NCBI GenBank assembly: GCA_944548615.1
Contig: OX155980.1
Coordinates: forward strand, 60,394,965-60,458,964
Direction: 5' to 3'
Length of the DNA stretch: 64,000 bases
Origin: Micropterix aruncella
Lineage: Eukaryota; Arthropoda; Insecta; Lepidoptera; Micropterigidae
Made by a program: the position numbers and the translations under genes. The number at the start of each line of letters is the position of its first letter. The first letter of the stretch is position 1. The notes beneath the pieces are model-generated. The model saw only the letters and a list, made by a program, of their open reading frames with translations. It searched no databases and had not been told where the DNA came from. Positions 41,053 to 52,422 of the stretch are shown here, in pieces.

Positions 41053-41760
41053 ATGTCATTGTTCAAGAAGTCATCACAAGATCTTAGAAACTTCATGCCG
41101 AAGCTGAACGATTTGAAGACTGACGCGTTGTCAAAAATTAAATCATGACTAATGCAGAAGCCAAACAGTACTTTAAACAACAATTCAATATGAAGTATTT
41201 TGTGCTGCTCTACATTTTTACGCATGCAGAAAACTACCTGAGATCAAGAGTGAATAAAGCGGGTCGGGAGGATGTTGTCGGTTTTTTATTTGTGCTGGAA
41301 AAGATACTTTGCTTCGTGCCAGAAATAATACACCAAAAATGACATGCATTTGATTATGAGAATATTTACAAAATGGCTGCATAGAGAAAACATACACAAA
41401 ATGAGGACTGATGCAATCAGATATTTTGTACTTTTGAATCAATGCCTCAATAATAGGAATGGGCTATGGTCTTTCGCTACCCTTGTGCCGGGTTTGTCAG
41501 GCCCTTTGCTACCCACGATGCCGGAAGGCGTAACTACAGCATTGATACAATTCGACAGAGGAATACGATTTTGATGAAATCATGCATCACTCAACCTTGC
41601 ATACAGCTGGCCCTCAAAGAAAGCCCATTTGCATGTCACACGGGGCCTATGCTCGAGTGGGAGGGTCGTACAAGATATCCACCGAATCTGTCGAAACGCC
41701 TCTACTGCCTCAGTGTCGGCACGATAAACCCCGGAGGACGGAGAAGCTAATTTTTAACAG
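41053..41760 (+). pseudogene. RALGAPA1: Processed pseudogene of RALGAPA (Ral GTPase-activating protein subunit alpha), N-terminal part
   Basis: Starts ATG at 41053: MSLFKKSSQDLRNFMPKLND, LKTDALSKIK, then in other frames TNAEAKQYFKQQFNMKYFVL, AENYLRSRVNKAGRED, LFVLEKILCFVPEIIHQK, a TGA where Trp is expected, IFTKWLHRENIHKMRTDAIR, LWSFATLVPGLSGPLLPTMP and DFDEIMHHSTLHTAGPQRKP. The order follows the first ~230 residues of RALGAPA, a catalytic subunit of the complex that inactivates Ral GTPases. There are at least three frame changes and a nonsense codon, and no introns interrupt it. Decayed retrocopy is the best reading. It lies 0.9 kb after the kindlin stop. Confidence 0.75.
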
Positions 41761-42646
41761 CAGTACCTGCCGAATGACGATTGCAATATTTTGCACAGCT
41801 AAAACGTGACATATTAAAGAAGTTTCATGGAAAACGGGGGTTTTTCGGACAAAATGTCGCTTGCAATATTCTGTCTTCATAGACGGTATTTAAAATGACG
41901 GTTTCAAGTGTGAGGAGGCAGTTTAAGTTAAAGCTCCATTGGTGCTTTTCCATTCCATCACTCTTCCACAAAACGTTCAAGAGTTTTTACAAAAAACATA
42001 ACTCAGTTGGTGCTTTCACAATATATTATTTTTTTTGGCATTTACTTAACGGTATAAACTGTAAATAATTACGTTCTTTAATTATGGAGTCAGTCCGTGC
42101 ACCACAATTTTTTAATAATACATATTAGGATGGCGCAAGATAAAATAGATGTCAAGATATTTTACAAAAAACGTGTGCAGTTTAACTGACTAAAATACAT
42201 ACATGCCTTAAAAAGCCATCTTCATTATTTATCAGTTTTTTTTAATAAAACTGTTTTTAGAATTTTAAAAAAATACGGTTTTATTAATTCGACTAGATGC
42301 CCAGCATTTTTTTGAAAACAAGACTTGCTGCTCTGTGCCTATTTTTTACAACAACTTTATACAAGATGGTGCGGTATGAAATGCAAAATCTGAAAGCCGC
42401 GCTTTGGTTTCGGATCTGTTAGAACTGACTCTCGAGTGTTCAGAAACGCATGCCGTCGGTTCATAGATGTTTTAAGATGAATGCCTCATTCATATACGGA
42501 CTTGTGCATATCTGGAGAGCAACTGCACGCACAACGGCCCAATCAAGAGGTCAAGTGCGGGAAAAGCTCAGACAAACTAACTAACTAACTGGAGAGCAAC
42601 TAACGATGCCATTCTCAGGTCCTCCACACTCGACGGCATCGTCCAC

Positions 42647-42860
42647 GGTCCGGTGGCATAGTGGTTAGGAAACCTGATCTTACATCATAAGTTTCCGAGT
42701 TCGATTCCTGGCTGGGTCATCATTTTCTGTTGGGATAAAATTATCTAAATTGCATTTCAATTTCAATACTTCATATTAGGGTTGGTTGTGAGAGATTATC
42801 GTATGATAATAAACCCGCCCATTGTGAAATTTCACAATAAAGAGTATAACAAACAAATAA
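42647..42860 (+). repeat. tRNA-derived SINE
   Basis: A-box-like tggcatagtggttagga (42652-42668) and B-box-like gagttcgattcctgg (42699-42713), 30 bp apart, form a pol III promoter. The flanking acceptor halves do not pair as in a true tRNA, and a non-tRNA body follows to about 42860. Confidence 0.6.
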
Positions 42861-43159
42861 ACCAACTCGAGGATTATTCTAGTACCGGCTGGGGCTTGAT
42901 GTTAAAACTCGAGGATATTGATATATCGAGGTAAAATGGCAGAATCAGAGTCCATGTGCAGCATTAAAATTGACCTATTAGCCACTTAAGGGTTGTTGGA
43001 CGAACCCATCATCTCAGGGAGTTATAACGACATTATGTCATTCTTTCTTCCATGAGTTAACGCAGTGAGTGACTTGGGGACAAACATAGTCCACAATCTA
43101 CGCCAACAGTCCGAGTCCAAAGTCTTACGAGGTACTGGGATGTGAACCAAGCGGGCCGA

Positions 43160-43450
43160 CTTCACACCCAAATTTCTGCATTTGCCAGTCTGGTCACGGA
43201 TTCGAGGTCTCCTGCAAGGCCTCTACCCGAAGTTAGCGGCAATTCATAGATTGAATTTATCGCGGATCCGTGGCACCCTTTGCCTGTCAAGTTCACTCGG
43301 TATCCAAGGGCCATCGGATCGTTTTTAAGAATAGGTGATGCCAGGTCAAAAACTACCCCCAGCTTTTTAGGAAACGTAAGTCTCCAGGCTCGTAAGTAGG
43401 ATGAACACAGCCCGGTGTGCAAACTGCCCAGTTTCGCCCGATATGTTCCC
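43160..43450. repeat. Unclassified repeat, block 1
   Basis: Contains cggatccgtggcaccctttg cc, ggtatccaagggccatcgga tcg and an aaaactacccccagcttttt aggaaac stretch. It shares its order of motifs with 43720-43880 but with ~30% changes by eye. Confidence 0.45.
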
Positions 43451-43555
43451 CCTGATCCGTATGTCTGATCCTAATCGCCTACGATTGTAGATTACAGCCA
43501 CAGACAATTCACAGAAGTTCTTCCAGATTAAGTACCTTTTTGAGTAGACTACCGG

Positions 43556-44060
43556 ATGGGAGCTGCGCCGTCAAGCTTGACACATGCCCGTAAGAGGCCA
43601 ATGTCTGATCTGCGAGATAACCAGGTATGTTACCCAGCGGGCTTACACACACGCCCTTACTTCCAATTGCGACCAGATTACTCCGGTCTCTCGACCGGTT
43701 ACGAGTTTGAGGTCGCTTGCGCGGTCCGCTCCCTTACGAAGCGGTGTATACCGAATCTATCGCGGACCACGGCATCCTTTGCCCCGCTGTTCACCCAGGA
43801 TCGGATAGCTGATGGTCGTTTCAAGAGCAGTCACCGTAAGGTCCGCAACCACCCCCGCTCTATAGGAAACAGTACTGCTTCCAGACTTCCCCATCTATTA
43901 GACTGCACAATCGATTGGCTTACGCAGCAAGGTCTTACCGTCCAGGAGCGCCAGAAGGTTGACTCCTAGGGGAAACTAACCCTAAGGCCAGAGTCCTGTC
44001 CGGGCTCGTACTTCATTCGTGGAGGCCGCCGGATGGGTGTTGACCCGTGGGTGTGACTAA
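43556..44060. repeat. Unclassified repeat, block 2
   Basis: Open for 137 codons but with no recognisable domain. 43580-43700 (catgcccgtaagaggccaat, gagataaccaggtatgttac, cagcgggcttacac) is the reverse of 48130-48245, and the second half repeats block 1. A moderately GC-rich mobile sequence; family not recognised. Confidence 0.5.
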
Positions 44061-45486
44061 CCCTGAACAAAATGGATCTTCGTGGCCAACTCAGCAAGGG
44101 CCCTTTAGCTCCCTATTAGCAACAAATAGAAAGATTCTGAATATGACGCAATGGCCATCTCCTGCTGCGGTTCTTAATGACACGAGGCTTAGCGCAGAAC
44201 TATAGTAGGTGGCGAGCACAATAGATCAGCAATGGTCGCAGTGTTACAAGGCTCATAAAGACCTTAGAAATGCCCCATTCAACAAAATAAATGGCCATCT
44301 CGAAAAATCCATGAATTGACTCGGCAACTTAGGTTTCTATGTAGCTCAGGCTGCGTTCTATCAGATTCAAAATTAAATTTTGCATACTCAGATACCACAA
44401 GCGCCTTTCCTAAGAGGAAGCCATTGGATTGCATTGAATGCCTATGTCTCGATTTTTCGTGCCTTTTAATCAAAGATATAAAATTGTGCTTATTCTTTTT
44501 AAGCTGTTATAAGAGTTTCGGATATAATTTAAAAACACTAGTTTTTTGCACTACTTAAATCTAGCATTTCAAAAAAAAAAAGAAAAAACCAACATGGATC
44601 TGTACTTATTCAAATTAATCTAAACCCATTGCATTTTAATACTAAAGAGTTTATACATATTTTGTGATGTTAATTTTGTTTCATTTAATATTGGGGCCTT
44701 CCATATATTACACACCATGTTTTTAAGACATTGCACCGGACAGATCTGTACTGATGCAATTTTTGGGATGACTTCCTTTATTTATATATTTCCACATTTT
44801 TTTCTGACCTATTGCATTTCGTAACTCATTACTAGACCCTTCCCACTCCATAGTAACAATTCGTAAACAAAATCTCACCCCCTCCCCTAAACTGCGTTAC
44901 GTTATACATGGACGACCCCTTTACCTATATTTATTAACATTATTGATTCGTAAATAATATCGTTTTATATCTAATACTTGTAAGCAAGCAAATAAATATG
45001 TCAGGTGCGACTTTTGTCTCCAAAGAAAATGGCACATTTTTTTCAAATTTGTATGTCTTGTAATCACATTCATAATACAAGCAGACCCATAGTGATTTGC
45101 GAGGCAAAATGATCTGCTAAATTACATAATATATTATGATTTAACAAATGTGTCAACTTGTTTTTCTTTAACAAAGTGTATTTAATGCCTCTACTAATAT
45201 TGTATTGTAAATAATATATTTATCAATACTTATGTAAAGAGTACGAAATAAATTTCATTAAATCCAAATTGTTTGTTTTATTTGTTGTGAACGTCGAGTT
45301 GATGTTGAATAGCATTGATTATATATAGGGTATTAAATGGTCGGAGGCCAGCCTTCGCCAGCAAAAAACTGCGCTGCAACCTTTTGGTCGATTTTGTAGA
45401 TAAATACTAACTATATCGTTTTTTCATGAATTTCCTCTTGTTACCTAATAATTAACCTTGTTAGTCATGAATATTATATATTTATG
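44061..45486. other. Intergenic, no gene recognised
   Basis: AT-rich with a fragment of the long-TIR MITE left end near 45307-45330. Searched by eye for NCAPD3 3' exons on the - strand without success. Confidence 0.4.
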
Positions 45487-45640
45487 TAATACTAGCTGTT
45501 GCCGGCAGCATTGATTACACTGTATAATGCCCGCGGCTTCACTTCGTGTAAAGCTTCGAATCGATTTGTTAAATTAAGTAGGCTGGCGTTTATTTCCCTT
45601 TTCAGACACTACCTTTAGTTATATAGTGCAAGACGTCCCC
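45487..45640 (-). repeat. Dispersed repeat 3' end, inverted copy
   Basis: Starts tactagctgttgccggcagc, with cccgcggcttcacttcgtgt and ttcagacactaccttta, the reverse of 6590-6702. It ends ~60 bp before the hairpin element at 45.7 kb. Confidence 0.55.
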
Positions 45641-45706
45641 CTCAGATGCTCGCTACCTATCTCGTCTTGTTTCTCGCCTGATGGCTTGGCGAACACGGGA
45701 CATACA

Positions 45707-45896
45707 TAAATAGGATATAAACGAATTTACCGCGTGAAATTTGTAGCACCCGACGTTTCGGTGACGTTGCAGCCGCCGTTGTTGACAACAGCGACTGCAA
45801 CGTCACCGAAACGTCGGGTGCTGCAAATTTCACGCGGTAAATTCGTTTATATCCTATTTATAATATCAAACAAACGCGATTGTCTTCGATTTTATA
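45707..45896 (-). mobile_element. Hairpin element, inverted copy with 9-bp target duplication
   Basis: Same element in reverse: begins taaataggatataaacgaat and ends cttcgattttata. Arms of ~66 bp are almost perfect complements with a small inner hairpin (gttgttgacaacagc). Flanked by ggacataca at 45698-45706 and 45897-45905. Confidence 0.8.
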
Positions 45897-46049
45897 GGAC
45901 ATACAGTTGTCCATGTGCGAAATACTGAAATTTCAAGTTAATTCCGCAAACTTCCAACACGCATGATTTGTCATCGCGAAGACCAGATGCACGGGGAATT
46001 GCAGCCGTTTAAAATCGAATGGCAAATCCGTTGATTGATGTTGATTGTC

Positions 46050-47580
46050 GAGGTTGATTGATGTTACGCAGCATGATGATGACTGAGCCTAATTTCTATT
46101 GCAAATGCGAGGTGGCAATCCAGGCAATCCCAGCTCATTAAAAATCCTGTGGGATAGTTAACTACGTCATCCTGGTTGATAATTGTATCTATCGATTTGA
46201 AGGCTGTCCTGAAATACATTTTGAATGGTCGCGTTGAGGTCATCGACATATTAGTTTTTCAACGCTAATTGGCTCGTTCGATCAGCTAATTATGGTTTTT
46301 GAACTTCTGCACTACATTCGGAAAAACACGCCAACAGCGTTCCTCCTTCGATTCGGTCGAACTGACAGAAATCAGTGGAAAATGTGATGAATTTGGTCGA
46401 GATGTCAACTGTGACTTTTCCTTTACGAATGTACAGCAATTGCTTCGAAAACACATCTGCATTTCGATTTTGTTGCAAAAACACTCGCATGTTAGTCGAC
46501 AAATGTCGCCATAAATTTGATGATTTTAATATCAGCTACAGTTGAACGTGGATCAACTGGAAGAGTCTGACGAAAATCACCGGAAAACAATCATGGCTTT
46601 ACCAAAAAAAAAATATAGTTACGAAGAGCTTTCAACTTTCTTGCGGGGCATCGCACATTCGTCCCAAAAGATCAATTTGCATATCTGTAGAACCTGCGCC
46701 ATATCGATGTTTTTGGCGATGTTGCAAGCTGGTGTCTCGTTGATTTGCATGTTGTGGCATTTTCAAGGTAGAATGTACAGTTCGTCCGCCTTCTAACAAA
46801 GTCGCTGCTATTCCAGACGAAGCCAATGCTGGGGCAACTTCATTCTGCGTTCAAATCCTCGCCAAAACTAATGAAATTAAAAACCAGTCCCTCCGGGAGC
46901 ATCCAGGAAGTAAATTCCACCATTTCCTTTGTTCACAGCATCTATCAAAAATTCGTATGCAGACTTTTGTTGTTGATTCAATTGCGAATCATTTAAATTT
47001 GTATGAACAGCTTAGGCTTATGATTCGGGGTCGTAGTGTTGTTCTCATTGTTACTCATGGTTAAATGCCTCGTGCATTGGACGATTGGGTGATATCATGC
47101 CCAAATACGACAACACTTTATTCGCCATCACTAAACACATGTCTTATATAATGACCAATGTCTCATTGAGAATTTCTGCAGGCATTTGCAATGTTGGATA
47201 TAAAGTCAGGCGACAATCTCGATGCAAAACATCCTTAGATATGTCGTCCTATTTGACCCACAAATCGCTTGGATTTGAAGGGAAACACTTGTATAGTATA
47301 TGATAATCGCAAACAATGCAAGCAATTCCAGATTTAATAGCTTCATCTTTTTTGACCGATATGATGGAATCATCTCACATCATTGCGGTTTCCACTTAAA
47401 GTAGCTCGCCGCACATTTGACTGACTTCGTGGACCTATGTTAGCTCTTCTTCTCGACATTGTAATGGACACTGTAAATCGACACGGAATTGTTTTCACAC
47501 TTACTCAAATCGGTCAAAATATCCATGTGGTCTTTACAGTATTGAAATCCCTAAACTAAGTCCGAATTCGTGGTTATGTC
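46050..47580 (-). pseudogene. Helitron helicase (Pif1-like) relic
   Basis: On the - strand, in several frames: KVLSYLGMISPNRP, NQQQKSAYEFLIDAVNKGNG, GIYFLDAPGGTG (Walker A, but the Lys-Thr is lost), ASSGIAATLLEGGRTVHSTL, CKLIFWDECAMP (Walker B), TNMRVFLQQN, and IDTIINQDDVVNYPTGFL near the C-terminus. This is the Pif1-family helicase of rolling-circle Helitrons. The Rep domain and terminal hairpin were not found. Confidence 0.8.
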
Positions 47581-47834
47581 TAAGCCTGCAAAGTCTAAGA
47601 ATGGCTGATCAAAACAAATGTTTGCAAAATGCAATTAAATTCGCTTCAACAAAATCTATTCCCAAATCCACTAACTTATTGTTAAATAAAACGATGTCTG
47701 ATCAAATAATCGGTTGTGTCACCCCGAAACTTTCCTGTCAAGTAGCCCGGAACTTAATTAATCTGAATATTAATATCATTAATCCTACCACAACCCTCTT
47801 GACCCCAACCTAGCGTCAACCTTTAACCCTCGAA

Positions 47835-48000
47835 ACTCGAAATCTTTTTTGACTTTTTCGCTTTGTTTGACTTTGTTGACTTTTTCGATTTTTCTGACTT
47901 TCGACTATTTTGACTTTTTTGTTTTTTTCGGATTTTTTAACTTTTTGACTTTTGGCTTTTTTGACTAACCGCACTGCGATTTTTGACTGCTTTGACTGTG
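47835..48000. repeat. Degenerate TTTTTGACT array
   Basis: The word ttttgact or tttgact recurs about a dozen times with variable spacing between 47846 and 47995. Low-complexity pyrimidine-rich DNA, no coding meaning seen. Confidence 0.75.
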
Positions 48001-48124
48001 CCGATAAAGCAACTACCAGCTTTTTTTTCTCTGACTTGATTTACAAATATTGTGATTTTGTATTGAAAATCAATATTTATCACAATAAAATATATCCTAT
48101 AGCACTCGTCGATAATGCAGCTTT

Positions 48125-48300
48125 CCATTAGTTCGCTTCGTAAGGGAGAGGACCGCAACTAGAAGTAAGGGCGTGAGTGTAAGCCCGCTGGGTAACACAC
48201 CTGGTTATCTCGCGGGTAAGGCGTTGGCCTCTTACAGGCATGTGGCGGAGCTTGACGATGGACTGTTTGATTCTATCCAGTGGCGGAGCTTCCCTGGATA
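48125..48300. repeat. Unclassified repeat, inverted piece of block 2
   Basis: Reverse complement of 43580-43720 (gtgtaagcccgctgggtaac, ctggttatctcgcgggtaag, gcgttggcctcttac). It includes two copies of agtggcggagctt near its right end. Confidence 0.6.
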
Positions 48301-48398
48301 GTATCGAAGTATACAAATAAAAAAATACAATAAGAAAAAATAAAACAAAATAGAAAAAAATATATTCCATATCTTTAATATGATTTATTTTGTAATAA

Positions 48399-48495
48399 CA
48401 GTGGCGGTCTCTTCATAACATAGTGGCGGTCTCTTCATAACATAGTGGTGTAATAACATAGTGGCGTAATAACATAGTGGTGTAATAACATAATT
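48399..48495. repeat. Short tandem repeats, 25 and 19 bp
   Basis: cagtggcggtctcttcataacat type unit twice, then three units of agtggtgtaataacat type. They lie upstream of the 230-bp array. Confidence 0.8.
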
Positions 48496-48682
48496 ATCTA
48501 AGCCGTCCTGGCTTGCCTGTTCTTCGTAATTAACAATTAGAGGTCACGATGAGTCCAAAACTTCGTTGAATAAGGGATTTTTTTTAGAACTCGTATCACT
48601 TCTTTCAAAATACAATATCATTTTAGAAAAACACATGCAGCTACAACAGTCCGATAAGCGAGAACTGAGTTATTTGTTTAAT

Positions 48683-49602
48683 GTTAAATTCTGTCTAGCA
48701 GTATGCCTTCAGTGTGCTTTATTGAATTTACGACACAAGCAGTAAATTTCAAACTGAAGATTAAAGAGTAAAGCGGTACCACCTTTTTTACTATAAAAAA
48801 CATAAAAAAATGCAAAAGGTTTGTCGGGCTTGCCCCATTCACTAACTGAGTGGAGCATATTACTTGAAATCCAATAGGAAATAAAGATTTTTATTTACGA
48901 ATGTGCGCTTAAGTTAAATTCTGTCTAGCAGTATGCCTTCAGTGTGCTTTATTGAATTTACGACACAAGCAGTAAATTTCAAACTGAAGATTAAAGAGTA
49001 AAGCGGTACCACTTTTTTTACTATAAAAAACATAAAAAAATGCAAAAGGTTTGTCGGGCTTGCCCCATTCACTAACTGAGTGGAGCATATTACTTGAAAT
49101 CTACTAGGAAATAAAGATTTTTATTTACGAATGTGCGCTTAAGTTAAATTCTGTCTAGCAGTATGCCTTCAGTGTGCTTTATTGAATTTACGACACAAGC
49201 AGTAAATTTCAAACTGAAGATTAAAGAGTAAAGCGGTACCACCTTTTTTACTATAAAAAACATAAAAAAATGCAAAAGGTTTGTCGGGCTTGCCCCATTC
49301 ACTAACTGAGTGGAGCATATTACTTGAAATCCACTAGGAAATAAAGATTTTTATTTACGAATGTGCGCTTAAGTTAAATTCTGTCTAGCAGTATGCCTTC
49401 AGCGTGCTTTATTGAATTTACGACACAAGCAGTAAATTTCAAACTGAAGATTAAAGAGTAAAGCGGTACCACTTTTTTTACTATAAAAAACATAAAAAAA
49501 TGCAAAAGGTTTGTCGGGCTTGCCCCATTCACTAACTGAGTGGAGCATATTACTTGAAATCCACTAGGAAATAAAGATTTTTATTTACGAATGTGCGCTT
49601 AA
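48683..49602. repeat. Tandem array, four units of 230 bp
   Basis: Units start at 48683, 48913, 49143 and 49373 (gttaaattctgtctagcagt) and each ends with atgtgcgcttaa. Units differ at only a few positions (for example accttttttta against acttttttta, and ccaatagg/ctactagg/ccactagg). Each holds the segment ttgtcgggcttgccccattc. No coding frame. The near identity implies recent expansion. Confidence 0.95.
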
Positions 49603-49871
49603 CCTCCCTTTTGAAATTCTGTTCTAGGTTGTTAAAATATGTTGAAAAAATGTTCTGCGTCGATAAATTTGCCTACTACATTTCTGTAGATAAGGAGTAT
49701 AACGCTCTCGATAATCCGACAGATATCTGACCAGATCCCTGCTATATTACTAAAACCGCTGGATTACTAGAAATCACTAATAATGGCCCATTTAAACGGC
49801 AGAAGCAATGTTTTATAGAAAAAATATTTTATGCCTTCCACTTCAATGTAATAATGTGAATAATGGATTAT

Positions 49872-50041
49872 TATAAAATCGAAGACTATCGCGGTTGTTT
49901 GACATTATAAATAGGATAGAAAACGAATTTACCGCGTGAAATTTGTAGGACCCGACGTTTGTAGACAACGGCGGCTGCAACGTCACCGAAACGTCGGGTC
50001 CTACAAATTTCACGCGGTAAATTCGTTTTCTATCCTATTTA
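49872..50041 (+). mobile_element. Hairpin element, copy with 11-bp target duplication
   Basis: Body starts tataaaatcgaagac and ends tatcctattta. Inside are two inverted arms (aaacgaatttaccgcgtgaa and its complement ttcacgcggtaaattcgttt) plus cccgacgttt/aaacgtcggg. Flanked by perfect taatggattat on both sides (49861-49871, 50042-50052). Confidence 0.8.
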
Positions 50042-50093
50042 TAATGGATTATTGATACAAAACTACAGTAACTTTGTATAAATAAAATAAAAT

Positions 50094-50246
50094 TGACCCC
50101 AAATTGGTCTATAAGGGCTCTATTATCTCCCTTATAGACCCAAATAACCATTTTAAATTCCTTGGCAGTCAAAGAAAAGACCTCTCTGGCGATCATGTTA
50201 TAGAACATTTCAGTAGTTGTCTGGCAAAGATAGATGCCTTCGTCTT
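50094..50246 (+). mobile_element. RLE-type LINE, short internal fragment
   Basis: Encodes LVYKGSIISLIDPNNHFKFL and a diverged continuation matching the region after the RT catalytic box of the 53-kb copy. About 150 bp, with no LINE ends. It starts about 40 bp after the target duplication of a hairpin element. Confidence 0.75.
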
Positions 50247-50440
50247 CTTCCTCTTCTGTTGTGGCCACATATGTCATATATGCCACATGTCATTGCTGTT
50301 GTTCCGCGTCTAGAAGCCTGCAATAAAAACGCCGGATTACTGGCAGAGCCGGAGAAGTGAAGTGCCGGAGTATAGAGGTGGTACAGTTGAAACTAGACTC
50401 GTCTGTAATCCTAATATTAAAGGTACATTAGTTTTATTAA

Positions 50441-51843
50441 CCCGCTTGGCACTTAACATCCCTTTCGGGATATGTATGGCGGCCGCCTAACTTCCGAAAC
50501 ATCCCATACGGGATATCGCGCTCGCCGCTGCGAAAAATGCAATTTATGAATCGAAACGTCGTACTTTATGCTTTCTGACGGCTGAACGACATGGCGAAAT
50601 AATCTTTAATCCGGCGGCCACCGGCCAATAAATCGAACGGCACTTTAAAAAGTTAGCATAGACGTCAAACGCCTAGTCTCCCGTCGGCATTCGCACGGCC
50701 GCGAACGGCTCCGCGGAATTTGTGATAAAAAGTGTGTGTGTGCAGTTTTTGAGTGTTAATTACTGGAGAACAGTGAGTAATATGCATTTTAAGTAGTTTC
50801 GGAATAAGTATTAATCATTTGAAATACTCCATTTGCTGTTTTTCACGAATTTTTAATGAAAACACTTCGCGACAACAAACGGCTCGCGAAAAAATGGTTG
50901 TTATTATTTTGTAATGTTTATGAAATATCCCGATATATTGCGAAATATGACGTAATGTCGCTTTAATTTACTAACAAAATAAGTATTGTTTGATTTACAT
51001 CCTAAGTTATCACATAATTAGGCGTATTTTGAAAATTATATCTTGTTTTGTAAAATGAATCGCGCAAAGAAACTTGTTTTGATAATTACTATGAGAGAAT
51101 AAAGTGCGATTTTCCATAGTTTTTCGATGAAATGTGACTCTTTGGAGTATAGTAATTAGTTATTAGACATATAATAAGTCTATGATAAGACAATATAATT
51201 GAAAAAATCTAACGAATTTTATATTATGACCATTCAAAGTTTATTATTAAGTTCGGACGCGAAAACTCTCAAAACTTTAGATTTTTCTATAATATCAGAC
51301 AAAGCTCAAAGTTCTGGTGTGATTTCTAAGAAGTGTGATGTAGTAATAAAGTTATTTTGAAAGAATTTCATATAAAAAAATACCATAAGTAGTCACAAAT
51401 AAAAAATTTAAAAAATTTTTTTTTACGAGAATACATAAAAATTTTCTTGGCTGAATAAATAAATATTTTTGTATGCAAATAAGTAAAAAAAAATATCTTT
51501 TTGGTAAAGCATTTAATAAAGAACATAACTGTATTTACAATTTTTGCATATTTTACGTATTTTGTGGCAAAAAAATCGAAATGATTTTATAGGCGAGTTT
51601 TTTCAGTTTGCCAATTTTGTAATATTTATTCATTATTATCCTTATTGCTTTACGAGATAAGGTTATAATGTTTTATATGTCAAATTTCAATGCGATCATT
51701 TTTCTCTTTATCTTTTTTAAATCCGTTTAGTGGTTTAAAAGTTATGATCGTTTTTCTCAAGGCCGTTGACTCGCGTCGATTTTTTGCGCGAATATGTCGC
51801 TCGCAAAAGTGATAGGTGAGTTTTTACCTCGCAACGTGAGGGG
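50441..51843. mobile_element. Candidate non-autonomous piggyBac-like element
   Basis: A 1.4-kb segment bounded by TTAA on both sides (50437-50440 and 51844-51847), starting CCCG and ending GGGG. The termini share little beyond CCC/GGG, so inverted repeats are weak. The left 300 bp is CpG-rich with palindromes atccctttcgggat and atcccatacgggat; the rest is AT-rich with no transposase. Confidence 0.3.
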
Positions 51844-51847
51844 TTAA

Positions 51848-52422
51848 GTAGTTGTTTTTAAACGTAATTTATGCAATTTTATTGAAATTTGTAACCGGTT
51901 TTATTTGTTGTAAATCTGTATTACTGTAGGATTTCTCAATAAAGAATTGAATCGAATTGAATTGAATTAAATATTCCTAATGTTTTAGTTTGGGTGTCTG
52001 CCCGAATATTTATGGTATTTATTTATGACCAAACTACTACTGGGCGGCTTTCAGTATTGGTTTTTAATTGGTCATTTTCGAGCGCGAAAGGCCCGTCTAG
52101 GCCCTAGGGATCATATATCGATGGGTGCGGCACCTACCAAATTTGAATTTGCCCATTCAATGACACGAAAATACGCCGGATTTCCGAGTGTTAAACCCCC
52201 CTCCCCCCCCGGATACGTCCCTGACACTAGGTACATAAGTCGCTTCCTGATTCTCATGTTTTTCTCGACTTTATTTTATACTTAAAAATCCGCCTCCTCC
52301 TCTGGATATGTCATTGGGTAGTCCTTAAGGCGAATGACATAAGATTGATATTAGGCGACATACAGCAAATGGGCAATGTTGCATTAAAAGTATAAAAACG
52401 TGTCCCCGGCGGTACTACAGGC
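51848..52422. other. No gene recognised
   Basis: Short frames only; a C-rich run (cccccctccccccccc) at 52196-52211. It would be part of the NCAPD3 intron after the last recognised exon. Confidence 0.4.

Noticed and set aside
42647..42722. Functional tRNA gene
   Set aside because: A and B boxes are present, but the acceptor halves do not pair and a SINE body follows.
48683..49602. Possible CRISPR-like array
   Set aside because: Units are 230 bp with no spacers, in a eukaryote; it is an ordinary tandem repeat.
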